A stretch of 64,000 nt of DNA, taken from Adineta vaga. Taxonomy: Eukaryota; Rotifera. This document shows positions 10,101 to 21,557 of this stretch, piece after piece; position 1 is the stretch's first letter, and each line of letters starts with the position of its first letter. Below the pieces are notes generated by a model. That model saw only the letters and a list, made by a program, of their open reading frames with translations, ran no database searches and had not been told where the DNA came from. Where the stretch lies: NCBI GenBank assembly GCA_021613535.1, contig CP075494.1, forward strand, positions 4,278,001 through 4,342,000, written 5' to 3'. A program made the position numbers and the translations under genes.

Positions 10101-12542
10101 TGCTGCCTATTTCTAATAGATTTATGTAGTAATATCTTACTAATTGATGTCTCTTTTGATTGAGAAATGGATGATTCAAAGAATTCTTAAACAATGTAAG
10201 CAAGTAGTAAAGATTTAGTGCAACGAACTTTTGATAACAAATTTCAAGTGATGTAGACAGAGACTGCTCTATGTCTGATCTATTTTCTTCCGCATCAATA
10301 ATAGATCTTTTTGTTCATATTATTAGTGAACTTTATTTTTTATTCTAATCTATATGTAGGTAGTCTGGATGCTGTTAAATATCTTGTAAGTGAATGTCAG
10401 GTTTCAGTTAATGTTCGTGGAGCTAATCAGCAGACTCCATTGTATGGTGCTTGTGAATGGGGTTTTCTTAGTGTTGTACAGTATCTACTTGGTCATACGG
10501 ATGCCGATCCAACACTAAGAACGGCCAAAGGCTACAATTGTCTTGATATTGCCATCGCAAAACACCATCCTGAAATCGTCGAACGTTTATTGAAATATCC
10601 CGACTGGCGTACTTTAATGGAAAGTGTACAGTATGACGGTAGTGATGCACCGATTACACCTATGCGACGATTGATCATATCTATGCCAGAGATTGCCTAT
10701 GAACTTATTGATAAACATTTTAAAACAGTTATCGGAGATGCTGATCAACCGAAACATATTATTAAATATGACTATACATTTATTGATGATCATTACAATA
10801 TTTGTGATTGGCAGTTAGGTAAATATCTTTTGATTGTTGAGAGTGTGGGGTGTGGGGTGTGAGTGTGGATATATCTTATCCACCCACACCCACCCTCTTA
10901 TTCTCGTAAAATTTCGAAACGTATTGATTATATATTCTTATTCAGATGACCACGCTGAGCAATTAGGATCAAAGTGGAGAACATGGTTTAGATCTATGTT
11001 AAGTAAACTAGACTTACCTGAACGTCGTCATCCTTATACACCGATTGCCTACATACTACTTCGAAATCATCCCTTACTGCTGATGTCACAATGTAATCAA
11101 GAAAAACTAATGTCACATCCATTGTGCGTGGCATTACGCAAAGCTAAATTTCGACGATTTAGTCGATGGATACTTGCCTTGTTCTTTCTCAGCTATATTA
11201 TGTTTATGACTTTGTATACTGTGGTTGTTCTTCAAACAATTCATCCACAATATTATTACGATCTATATAATTCATCTGGAAATACGTCAGGTCAAATCAT
11301 CGAGTGGGATTATGGATTCAGTGAGAATCTCTGTCAACGGGTGGGAACTTATTTACTTGAATCAGGAAATACTGATGCACGAAAGACGACAAATCAACAA
11401 AGATATATATTCACGCTTGATGTTTTATTAATTGTATTTGTAATTAAAAATGCACTTTTTATACTAGCTTCATTTCCACGTTTTGTTCGTAAAATAGCAT
11501 ACTATACAGAAGGATGCGTTTTATTATTGGTATTTCTGTGTATCAGAGACGAACAAGCATGGCAACATTCCCTTAACTTTCGATGTCCAATTCAATGGGA
11601 ACTGGTATGTACTATATTGTTAATGAATTATAACGGTTCTAGAATAGTTTTCTACGAGCAAACTTAGAAACAATGATCTTTCACACATTGAAATCATTAT
11701 CAGAATATATTGTTTCGTAGGGCTCAATTGGTCTTCTATTATCTTGGTTGGTATTGCTCTCATATTTGCGTTACATTCCTTGGATGGATATTGGTCTATA
11801 TGTTGTCATGCTTGAAGTAATCTTTTTAAAATTTCTTCGAGCAATACCTCTTTTAATGGTACTCTTCTGTGGCTTTGGTTTCACTTATTACATGCTACTA
11901 CAATATGAAGCTGTCTATGCCACACCATTTGAAGCATTGTTTCGGACAACATTGAGCCTGTTCGACTCAGGATATGAAAGTCGACTTTATAACCCACCAA
12001 ATGATGTTATGTATTATCCCGTTATTTATTTCGTTTTTATTCTGACCGTAATTATTCTAACAATTCTTGTCACAAATATGTTGATTGGTAAGTTAATACT
12101 GTCAGAATTCTTTTACTTCATCTAATATATCCATGTAGGTTTGGCTGTAGGGGAAATTCCAACATTGAAAACACAGGCGGCGCTTCAACGAAATAAGATG
12201 TTATACGAACTCTTCTTCGACTATGAAGTCTTTCATCTTCAATTGAAAATAATAGCACGAGCTTTTTTATATTTCTTGACGTGCCGTGCATGTCGTTCAC
12301 GTTCAAATTCAAGCAATCAATCACGTCGTACTAAACGGGCTTTCTCCCTATACGAAGTTCATGTAAACAATGAAATCAACGTTGATGAATCGTTACAAAC
12401 TACAGGGTGTATAAAGAAATTTCTCAAGTGGCTTCGAGATACTGTTACAGAGGATGATATTCAATCATTAATAGTAGTCGAAAAAGAGTACAAAAAAAAT
12501 CATAAAGGAATGACCAAGGAAAACGATCAAGAAGACGAATAA
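7192..12542 (+). CDS. TRPA-like ankyrin-repeat cation channel
   Basis: About eleven exons. The N-terminal exons code a Ser-rich leader followed by many ankyrin repeats (for example TPLYGACEWGFLSVVQYLL, NTPLHLAARKDNKEVFTYLL, IHAAHYG-type blocks). From about 10946 six hydrophobic segments follow, ending in S6 and the strongly conserved TRPA block TNMLIGLAVGEIPTL just after it, then a basic tail to the stop at 12542. This order and the LIGLAVG box identify the TRPA family: tetrameric plasma-membrane Ca2+-permeable channels sensing chemical or thermal stimuli. Introns are mostly 50-90 bp, with longer ones at about 7721-8066, 8812-9141 and 9967-10359. The start at 7192 is the first Met of the frame feeding exon 1. 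The pore loop between S5 and S6 is divergent from vertebrate TRPA1, so gating stimulus and ion selectivity cannot be inferred. Confidence 0.85.
10841..10896. repeat. G-rich hairpin in a TRPA-like intron
   Basis: Inside the intron between the last ankyrin exon and the S1 exon, gagtgtggggtgtggggtg leads into gagtgtggata, then after a few bases tatccacccacacccaccctc. The arms form an imperfect hairpin of about 20 bp. The left arm has two perfect gtgtgggg units, close to the TGTGGG telomeric unit remembered for bdelloids. Confidence 0.65.
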
Positions 12543-12906
12543 AATGATGGTTGAAATACTTATGACTTTGATTTTTACACTATTTTATTTTTTTCTTGAA
12601 TAAATCCAGAAATTTGCATGAATTGTTGATTTTTCTTGATGAAAAACGGTACTCACCACGAGTGTCTCTACCAGATTTAATATATTTTCGTATAAAAATG
12701 TCCTTTCAGAATAGATATCCCTAAATCTGACGGTTTTTTTATGGTCCACATCCACAACCATACTCTTTTTTGAACTACCGACATCTATTATGCTATAAAC
12801 TGACAACTAAATTAGTATATTGTGTAAGTAAATATGAGTCATATTTTAGAGAACACGTGTGTTCTATTTTCTCTTCGTTTTTTCATATGAGAGTTAAAAG
12901 AAACTG
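12543..12906. other. Spacer between the TRPA-like and CDC123-like genes
   Basis: AT-rich. A minus-strand open frame at 12806-12585 starts only with a non-ATG codon. It contains a perfect-looking donor (CTCGTG|gtgagt), but I find neither a start exon nor a similar domain. Confidence 0.4.
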
Positions 12907-14040
12907 ATGGGACAAAACGTAAGTTCGCCAAAAGATGAAAATAATGAAAAGGAATTATATCTTCACAAAATATTACGACAACGTGAACATATTCCATTTA
13001 ACGTTGAATCATGGTACAAAATTCTAGAAAATGAAACATTTTATACTGAATTTTTGCCAATTTCTCCATCAATTGCTCAAGCATTTGTTAACTATTATCA
13101 AGCACGTTACAATTCCAAAACATCACTATTCAATACTGAACATTGTCAATTAATTCAATCGATTGAAAATCAATTAAAAGAACAAATTTTTAATTCGAAA
13201 AGCAAGACATTCTCTACAGATGGATGTTTTATCCGTTTAAGTTCTCGAAGTCCGAAAGATGGTAATTGTTTAAATCAACATATGTTAAAAGAACTCTATT
13301 ATCAAGAATTAAATCGATTAAAAGAAACTTATCCAAATGAATTTGATTCAACAATTGAAAGTCAATCAAATATGGAAATGATTGCATTTTGTTCTGCACA
13401 AGCTCATTGTTTAAAAGTGACCAATGAACAAGAAACCTTAAATCTGCTTTTATCAAGTGAAAGAGTTTTTGTTGATTTATTAGATTCATTGCATTGTCAA
13501 AAGCTCGATGAAACATATCAATGGAATAATCATCTGATTATTCGTCAATGGAATCATCAATTAGATCATTCAATGGAATTTCGTTGTTTTGTTCATCAAT
13601 TGAAATTAACCGCAATTTCACAATATAATCATTATTGTAAATTTTATCATTTACAAAATGAGTTAATTATTGAACAAATAAAATCAACAATTATGAAATA
13701 TTTTCAAGAAAAAATTCAATTTTTATTTGAAAAATTCAATGAAATTTATTCGAATTATATTATTGATATTAGTCTAATTAAAAATCAATTAACAAATGAA
13801 TTTGATTGTATTGTTATTGAAATAAATCCATTTCATAAAACAACCGGTGCAAGTTTATTCGATTGGACAAATGATCTTGATCAATTAATTGGTAAACAAA
13901 ATCAAATTGAAATGCGTATTAGAAAAGATTATTATCCTAATATTCAAGATTTAATTGAATTTATTCATCAAGAAAATAAACTCAAGCAAGAAGAGGACGT
14001 GTCTGATGATCAGCAGCCTTATTTTGTTTTTTTTAAATAA
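12907..14040 (+). CDS. CDC123/D123-domain protein (ATP-grasp-like)
   Basis: Single uninterrupted frame of 377 residues. Family marks: FIRLSSRSPKDG (the D123 'SPKD' signature, residues about 107-118), EFRCFVHQLKLTAISQYNHY (about 220-240) and CIVIEINPFHKTTGASLFDW (about 300-320), the last carrying the Glu/Asn metal ligands of the ATP-grasp fold. CDC123 in yeast and animals is a cytosolic assembly chaperone for translation initiation factor eIF2. The N-terminus MGQNVSSPK fits an N-myristoylation signal, which would be unusual for CDC123 and suggests a membrane-associated paralogue. It is intronless while its neighbours have introns, so a retrocopy or horizontally acquired copy is possible. AT-rich codon use is like the surroundings. 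Confidence 0.75.
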   Translation: MGQNVSSPKDENNEKELYLHKILRQREHIPFNVESWYKILENETFYTEFLPISPSIAQAFVNYYQARYNSKTSLFNTEHCQLIQSIENQLKEQIFNSKSKTFSTDGCFIRLSSRSPKDGNCLNQHMLKELYYQELNRLKETYPNEFDSTIESQSNMEMIAFCSAQAHCLKVTNEQETLNLLLSSERVFVDLLDSLHCQKLDETYQWNNHLIIRQWNHQLDHSMEFRCFVHQLKLTAISQYNHYCKFYHLQNELIIEQIKSTIMKYFQEKIQFLFEKFNEIYSNYIIDISLIKNQLTNEFDCIVIEINPFHKTTGASLFDWTNDLDQLIGKQNQIEMRIRKDYYPNIQDLIEFIHQENKLKQEEDVSDDQQPYFVFFK

Positions 14041-14434
14041 AATAAAATCATCACTGTTACTGTAAATGATGAAACTAAGGAAGTTTTATGAATTAGGAAA
14101 ATCGATTATATCATACGGCGGAAATAATACTGTTAATATATAAATAAGTAAATTTTCTGTGCTTTGCATAGAATACGATGACATTCGTAACAAAAATGCT
14201 GCTTTTTTTTAACATACTTGTTTGTTGTGTATCGATTATTGTAGCTATAGTGGAGGCTGTTGGTCAAGTGGATGGGGTGGCTACTGTGTGAATTTGGTTT
14301 CCACTAAATAATGACTGTCATCGTTGTGTACCACGCGGCAAATGATCTACTGACACTAAAAAGCGCAAATTTAAATGTTTTCGCCTACAACTATTTCACG
14401 TCCTAAAAATGTAAACATACTTCTAATTAAGTGA
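14041..14434. other. Convergent spacer
   Basis: Shared 3' region of the CDC123-like gene (+) and the secreted protein gene (-). No feature recognised beyond AT-rich stretches. Confidence 0.4.
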
Positions 14435-15265
14435 TTAATTAATAGTAACATTTACATAAGCATCTCCAGTCATAAAAGGTATCTCTTTCTTATAAAGCCA
14501 AAAACTAACATTATAAATCTGTCCATTAAGAACCGTAAACGATTGAGAAATCCAACTTGATCCCATGCCACATGAATTGTAATATGATTTATTTGATGAA
14601 TGATATTCACTCGATGATGAACCAACACTTAGTGGACAAAATGTTGAATATCCGCTAGTCCAACCAGTTAATGATGGGGAATTTTCAAATTTGTTATTCG
14701 TTATTTTCTCATTTGAAAATGGATCTTTTATGGAGACATCATCAAGATACCAATAATACTTAGCACTTGCCTGAAAATAAAATTTGATCGTCACATTTGT
14801 TGAAATTTTTGCTTGATACGAAAGTGTATAGATTATCCATTGATTTGTTTGTGTAGTACTACCAGTAACAGAATGTAATATTACAGAACCCGGTATTGTC
14901 GAAAGTGTTGATGGTGAGACTAAAAACAGGGGAAAAAATCATCGTTAATTTCTTCGATAGTTCAGCATACTAGACGTTCCTCCTGATGAATATCCAGGTG
15001 GTAATTGTTGTAAAAGAAAATATGCACCATTCGATTGAATTAATCCAATATCATTGGACGAATAATTCATAATTAGTTGACATTTATTATTACAATTCCA
15101 ACCAACTGCACCAGATGCTGTTGCCATACAAGTACATTCCATGCATGTCAAATTTAAATGGATTTGATTGATATTTGATGATAAATATGTTGCATTCGAA
15201 ATTAAACCGATACGAATTGATATCGTACTTTGAATTGAAAACAATATTAAATAAAAACTTATCAT
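14435..15265 (-). CDS. Secreted Cys-rich / galactose-binding-like protein, copy A
   Basis: Two exons joined by a 50-60 bp intron (donor TCTA|gtatgc, acceptor ttttag). Exon 1 begins with a signal peptide (MISFYLILFSIQSTISI) and a Cys-rich module (TCMECTCMATASGAVGWNC, then CQLIMNYSSNDIGLI) resembling PAN/apple-type modules of this genome. Exon 2 carries a jelly-roll-type block, WYLDDVSIKD, NKFENSPSLTGW, ISQSFTVLNGQIYNVSFWLY, typical of extracellular carbohydrate-binding or MAM-like folds. Many N-glycosylation sites. It is likely secreted. The ligand is unknown. It has a close paralogue at 16118-17008 in the same orientation. Confidence 0.65.
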
Positions 15266-15479
15266 ATTAAGAATGAAACGAAAGAGTAACGATGTGTTGA
15301 TCGTAAAAAAAAATTATTCATTATGAAAAAGTGAACTTTCCTTTTTTGTACGAGTACCTGATTTCTTCTCGAAGAATAATTACAACGATGAAATGTTCGT
15401 GTCAATACTTCATCAAAAGAAAATATGAATTTTGAACATGCAAGAATATTTAGTAAACGTTTGATAATTACATAAACGT

Positions 15480-15809
15480 TCATTTTCTTATGAAAAAAAA
15501 GATTGTCAAGGTACATATCGTGATCTTTTTGGAAAGATAATAGTTAACAATTATAAATCTCAGATTTATTTCTAAATCATTATATTCAATTTGAAGAATA
15601 ATACAGCTTTTTATGCAACAGAAAGCTTCATTTGAACATTTCCATGTAGCAAACTTATTCAAAAAAGCCGAAACTAAAACTGTATAATTTTGTCCGCTAA
15701 CAATCCTCAAGATTGTTATTTCCTGTAATGAAACACTCGACAACGATATTATCTTCAATACTATCAAATATGGTTGTCTTTTATTTCTGGCAAAAAGAAG
15801 TCTTTCCAT
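15480..15809 (-). pseudogene. Possible decayed third copy of the secreted family
   Basis: A minus-strand frame contains ITILRIVSGQNYTVLVSAFL, which parallels the QSFTVLNGQIYNVSFWL and QSFNVISGQTYNISFWL blocks of the two intact neighbours. The flanking residues do not continue the similarity, and no signal peptide or N-terminal module is visible. I treat it as a possible relic, not a gene. Confidence 0.25.
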
Positions 15810-16117
15810 TAATTCTCAAGAAACACATTTTCATTTGTTTTTCTTCCCGAGAAAAGATAAAAAAAATTGTTTCCTAGCTACAGTTCACAAGACATACACG
15901 CGAAGCACGTTTTTAACCGATATTTTCTCTTTAGTAAACAGTATACGAGTGCAAAAGAAGGTTAATGTAGATAAATCACTTGAGTACGTTAAGATAAACT
16001 TCAGCAACGTTTTATTTTTGTGAAATAACAATTTTCAAGATCTGAATTTTACTTCTTCAGGAATATATCGATGATCTGCACCAATGAACTATTATCATTA
16101 ATAAATAAGTCATATTC

Positions 16118-17008
16118 TTATACAATACTAACAGTCGCTTGAGCAATAGTCAACGGTAATGGTATAATAAGCAGATCCATATAAAGCCAAAAACTAATAT
16201 TATACGTTTGTCCACTAATAACGTTAAAGGATTGAGAGATCCAAGTTATTCCCGTTATACATGAACTATAATATGATTTACTCGATGAATGATATTCATT
16301 CGATGTTATACCATAATTAAAGATACAAACTCCTGAATATCCTGTTGTCCACCCAGTTAATGATGGAGAATTTTCCAATTTCCCATTCGTTATTTTTTCA
16401 TTTGAAGATGAGTCTTTTATTGATACATCATCAACATACCATTTATAATCTACACTTGCTTGAAAACTGAATTTAATTGTTAAAGTTGTTGAATTTGTTG
16501 CTTGATAAGAATACGTAAACAATGTCCAGCTGTTTGCCGTCAAAGAACTAGGAACAATATTATTTAATGATGGATTTTGTGTTGTTACTGTCGCTGAAAA
16601 AAATAAATAGATTTAGAAAACAATTTTCTCTAACAAATTTAACTAAATCTACAAAAACATACTAAGTGTTGTTGTTGTTGTTGTTGTTGTTGACAATCGT
16701 TTCGGTGGAAGTTGTTGAAATTTAAAAGTACTATCGTTTACTGTTATCAATCCAATATCATCTATTGAATAATTCTGAAATAATTGACATGTCTTATTGC
16801 TTTGTATACAATTCCAACCAACTGTCGGAATCTTCAAAGCTGAACAGGTACATTCTATACAAGTCATATTATAATAAATAGCATTCATATTCGATGATAA
16901 ATACATGGCATTTGATATTAAACCAAGACGAATCGAATATATATAATGGGGTATCAATAATACTGTACATACAATTCTGCTATGGTAGTTCAAAAGAGGA
17001 ATAAGCAT
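16118..17008 (-). CDS. Secreted Cys-rich / galactose-binding-like protein, copy B
   Basis: Paralogue of the 14435-15265 gene with the same two-exon plan (donor ACTTA|gtatgt, acceptor ttttttcag). Exon 1: hydrophobic leader, IRLGLISNAMYLSSNMNA, MTCIECTCSALKIPTVGWNC, CQLFQNYSIDDIGLI, then a run of eight Thr coded by repeated 'aca/act' codons. Exon 2: WYVDDVSIKD, NGKLENSPSLTGW, WISQSFNVISGQTYNISFWL, YMDLLIIP. The second residue run is about 60-70% like copy A by eye. The leader is longer than in copy A, so the first Met may lie further in. Extracellular location inferred. Function unknown. Confidence 0.65.
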
Positions 17009-17825
17009 GTCTGCTATTAAACAGCTTTACTTTAGGAATGAAAAGAGTGCGCTTTAGAATATCAATAATAAGAAGTTTTATTGTAAAAACAGAATAAGGA
17101 AGAAAAGTAATCATGAAGTTGCACTTGTCTGTTGAATAAAAAACTTTAAAGAGAAAACAGCTTTTAACTAAAAATAGCAATGAGAAATGTAAGTAAAAGC
17201 TTTACTATAGGACTGAAGTTCATTATTTATAGAAAGAAGCTAGAAAAATACATCTATGGGAATATTTCCTCGTGCAGAATAAAAAACCTTTCATCTCATG
17301 TAAAAGGAATATTTTAAAAGATCTTAAAAACTAAAGTTCTCATTTTACTGAATAATCAGCAGACATTTTTTCTATTGAAATTGATTCATGATAGTATAAG
17401 ATTTTCATCGAATAAAAGCATTTTTTGAAAAAGAAAATTGCAAGTTCGATAGTTACTCTTTTTGAAGTAGTCTTTCTGTTTAATCGTTTCTCTCTTATCA
17501 ATCAATGTTCCCGTAAACTATACTCATTCTTTTTATTTACTCAAGAAATCTCTAACAAAGAGCCATCTATGTAATTTTATCGAGTAATTAATGGATGCTT
17601 TGAAAATGAATGATTTTTTTTGTACCTTATGATTCACTGTTTGTGAATAGATTAACGACAAAGAAATTACAGAACGAAGTAAAAGGTGCACGATTTTTTC
17701 TTATTGATCCCATGTTTTTACGTTTGAAAATGGCGAACAAGAAAAGTAAACATACCTGTCTTTAAAAGCTAGTATACGAAAAGAAGAAATAGGCACATTT
17801 TTTTGTCGAACAAAATCTACAAGCC
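17009..17825. other. Divergent spacer
   Basis: Between the starts of secreted copy B (-) and the next secreted gene (+). Short open frames here do not resemble any family. Presumably it holds both promoters. Confidence 0.4.
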
Positions 17826-19119
17826 ATGTCGATGTCTAACATTGTAATTACACTGATATTCTCAAGCATTATTCACATTAATCTAAGTTAGTATAGTATT
17901 CGTAATAAATCTATATTTAATGTTTACTTTTTTTCTTCGATCAGTTAATTGTGATGGTCTTTTTTATCTGCAACGAATTCCATCATCGTGTATGGAGACG
18001 ACGATCACTATAACGATGGATAATACTACAATTGAGAATTGTTTTATATATTCCTGGCAACAAATAGTTGAATTAACAACAAATTATACGACATATAGAA
18101 AACCAAACACAAATGACACATTTTATGCACAAATTGGTGCATTGACTGTTCTAGGAACAATAGATAATTATGATTTAGATTATCATTGTCCACCTACAGG
18201 TTATAATGGTATTGGACCAGGATGTTCTACTCAACCTCATACACATTTAGTCGTACTACACATCAATACTTTTGATAATAAATTATATTCAATTGATGTT
18301 ATTCTTTCTGGAACTCCTTTTCCTTCACCTGATACTCTTGTTGACAATCAACCTCCATTTGGTACAGCACGACATATATTTAATTCAGCAATTCCAATTC
18401 AATCAACAGGATATTTGAAAGTTTGTAAGAGTAATACTAGTGATCGTTGTCCTAATGCAGATATAAGTACACAGAAATTACCTAATCCATTACCAAGTAA
18501 TACAGGTTATGGAATCTTTGGTTATCAAGTAGCGAATTTTGTAACGAATTCAGTATGGATTATGGATGATATCCATCAATTACTTATTATTACTGCAGGT
18601 ACTAATTATTATTATTTTAATGCTAGTGGTTTTTATCTATACGATTATGGATCAAATGCATGCATGTGGATATCTGCCTGTAATTATCAATGTGAAGTTT
18701 ATAATTATAATTCTCGATTTTTGGATTATGCTGGTGAATGGATTATTACAAAGAAATGGGGAATCGAAAGTATGAAATCGGTCACTGTACAAGCATGGAT
18801 TGGTAATGCTATTGATGCTGCTGGTATTTTTCCTATTATTATGTACATCGATAATGCAACTGGACATTACATTGGTTTAGATAAACTAGATGCTAATCCA
18901 GCTCCAAAGATGGGTGCATCCTATTGGTATATTGCACATGATAATACAACAATTGGGGAAAGTATTGTAAACTTTCATCCCAATGTTGTAGACGTTGGTT
19001 GTGTGAATCAAGTGAGTGATTGGACTGGTACGATAAACAATTGTGAAATAATCATGACAGCAAATACTATCCAACGAATGATTGCTCTTTTATTCGTTAC
19101 ATATTTACTTTTGATTTAG
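17826..19119 (+). CDS. Secreted or GPI-anchored glycoprotein of unknown family
   Basis: Two exons: 17826-17886 codes the signal peptide (MSMSNIVITLIFSSIIHINL) and 17945-19119 the rest, 412 codons in all (donor CTAA|gttagt, acceptor gatcag). The mature part is rich in Asn, Tyr and Cys with numerous NxT/S sites. It contains CPPTGYNGIGPGCSTQPHTH and ends in a hydrophobic tail (IQRMIALLFVTYLLLI) preceded by a Cys-containing spacer, as in GPI-anchored proteins. I do not recognise a named domain. Location is inferred to be the cell surface or secretory pathway. Confidence 0.7.
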
Positions 19120-20220
19120 AATGAACAATATACATGTATATCTATCACATATTATATCAATGTTCTTTCTAATAAATATCAAGCAGCAGAAATAGACAAA
19201 ATGAACCGCTTCAATAATTCCTAAACTTCATAAACAATGTTCTGTAGTTGAGTGAAACCTAGATGATTGATTTCACTTTTTGCCATAAATAGACATTGAT
19301 AACGTATGAGAAGTTCCAAAGAGATATATCTCTTCAAACCTTCTTTTCAAAGTTATAACAATTTTAATAAATTTTAAGTCTGTAGCTCAATACATACCAA
19401 CATATCGAATAATATTATTTCAAGCTAAAATTAAGCTCATAAATAACTATATTGGTAACCAGAATGTTTCCTTCACAACACATTAAATTCATGAGATTCG
19501 TACGCCTTTCATAATGTGCAGATTGATTTTGAGAATTGAACGTTTTGTCAAGGGAACATTCTTTTTGGTGGAAATTTTGAGGATCTACTAGTTACAAGTA
19601 TAGCTATCTATGAGCTAATAATTTCAACTGAAAACAATATGGTTCGATATTATGGTACATACTAAACTGCAGGCTTTAATTCTACTAGAATCGTTATAAC
19701 TCCGGAGAGAATACTAAAGAAACTGCATATCTTTGAGGTTTCGCATACCTTATCAAGATTTATACTCATGGACAAAAGTCGAAGTCTCAATAGCCTTAAC
19801 ATACCGAGAGGTTTCTTCGTTCGATCACCTATTAAGATTACATTGCTTTGTGAGTGTTCACAAATCTTGAATATATATTAAATTATTCTCGAGAAATTAA
19901 AAGGAATTTATCTTTTCTATTAGTATTACAGATAAAGATCACTCAGTCTTTCTTATATCGTCTGTTCTGTACGCTAGCATATTTATTTATTCTTTTGTAT
20001 AACTATCAAAAGGGATTTAATGTACCTAGCTTTTAATTTCGCATCTATGAACTTCCTGAGAATATTTATTGATTCGTCAAGAACTTAAGTTACTAATCTT
20101 AATCGAATTGATTTAAAAGCTTTGTACATTCTTATCATTCATATATAGAACTTCTAACGAAAGAATTTGTTTTTTCATTAACACAAATATGTAACACTAC
20201 TATACAAAATAAGAAATCAT
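19120..20220. other. Convergent spacer without recognised genes
   Basis: About 1.1 kb, AT-rich, stops in all frames. No tRNA, repeat or similarity to the window's families was noticed. Confidence 0.45.
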
Positions 20221-21557
20221 TTAATTCAATTCATTCTGATCGATCATTCGTAGTTTTTCACATGCCCATCTTCGTAATTGCATACGGAGTTTATTTTCAA
20301 ATTTCCATCGATGAACATTCTTAGGTTTTTCTCCATGACCAATCCATACTTGACAACCATATGGAAATGTTCTTTCATGTTGAAAATTGGCAGCTGGTTG
20401 AATCCAAAATCTTTCTTGATTAACAATAGTTTGAAAAACTAATTTCGAAACATTTGTAGCAAGTTTCTGTGCTGGACATCGTCGAATATCAAAACCCCAT
20501 GACATCAATGGTGGATGTTTAGGTAAATTCCATCGTTCCGAACAGAATGTATCTGGTTGTGACCATCCATTACGATTCAATTGAACCAATGAAGTAATCC
20601 ATCCACGTTGATTTTCATATGGTTGTCGTAGCCATAGATCAGTTAATGGATATAGACGAAGTGTTTCATGCAATGCATTATCGAAATTATATTGAAAATC
20701 TTCCGAATGTTCCGAGTAAAGAAGAAGCATATGACAAACAAGATCAGTACATTGAACAGATATTGTTGTTAGAAAATCTTCAGCAACAGATGAAACTTGA
20801 TGAATTTCCGTCATTTGAAAGAAATCTTCACAATGATGAAAAAGAAAATCTTTATCATTTTGTTGAATTAATTTCAAAATTTCATCATAAAAACTTTGAC
20901 GAATCTGTACATCGGGTTTTGATGTAAATCGTTTGATAATTTTATTAATATCAAGTAAACCGGGATAGATTTGATTAAATTCATTTTCTGTTGGATAACG
21001 ATTGAAAACTAATTGAAAAGAATATTTTGATATCATTTCAAAAATATCCCAAAGAATATTTCCTTGTTTATCGAGTAATTGAAAATTAAATGGTATTTGA
21101 AAAATTCTTTCATTGATAAGATCATTTCCAAAAGAAAATACTTGACGTCGTTGTTTCCAATTACTATCATTATCAAGAAGAAATGTTGGAAGAAATGGAC
21201 ATAGAGCATTGGTAAATTGATCCAATGGTTTCGAACATTTTGGAAGTTTAATTAACGTTTCACTATCACAGATTAAATCACGATTCATTAAAGAAACTTT
21301 TCCTTTACGATTTCCAAATAATCTCCAAATTATTGTTCCTGGTGTCATCAATGTAACAAACGCACTAAGATATAATAATACCGTATAGTACATTGTTTGA
21401 ATAGTTTGAATCACATTCATTATCATTTCCTAAAAAAAGATTCGTCAAAATTTGAGAAATAATTCTATAGAATAGTTACCTTCATATCCTTGCTGTATTT
21501 TTCCAAATGTATAGGGAGATAACGTTGAATCAATAACATTTTACTAAAAATTTTCAT
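20221..21557 (-). CDS. Short cytochrome P450-like monooxygenase
   Basis: Two exons (21557-21480 and 21429-20221), 429 codons including the stop. Exon 1 starts at MKIFSKMLLIQRYLP. The junction runs in frame into a membrane anchor (TMYYTVLLYLSAFVTLM). P450 marks: a WKQRRQ-type C-helix block, ETLRLYP (the ExxR motif), DTFCSERW (PERF-like) and WGFDIRRCPAQKLA, whose Cys is the heme ligand. In the heme loop the usual Gly two before the Arg is Ile/Asp. The segment between the I-helix region and ExxR is some 20 residues shorter than normal, and the total is below the usual 480-520. It would bind to the ER membrane and oxidise a small hydrophobic substrate, if active. Its start faces the FMO gene 520 bp away. 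Confidence 0.7.

Noticed and set aside
12585-12806. Minus-strand frame with a good donor site
   Set aside because: No ATG, no matching exon and no family similarity; too weak for a gene call.
16670-16695. (ttg)n run in a secreted-protein gene as a microsatellite only
   Set aside because: It codes the poly-Thr run of exon 1 on the minus strand.
20619-20927. Plus-strand frame inside the P450 gene
   Set aside because: Antisense shadow; the minus strand carries P450 motifs through the same stretch.
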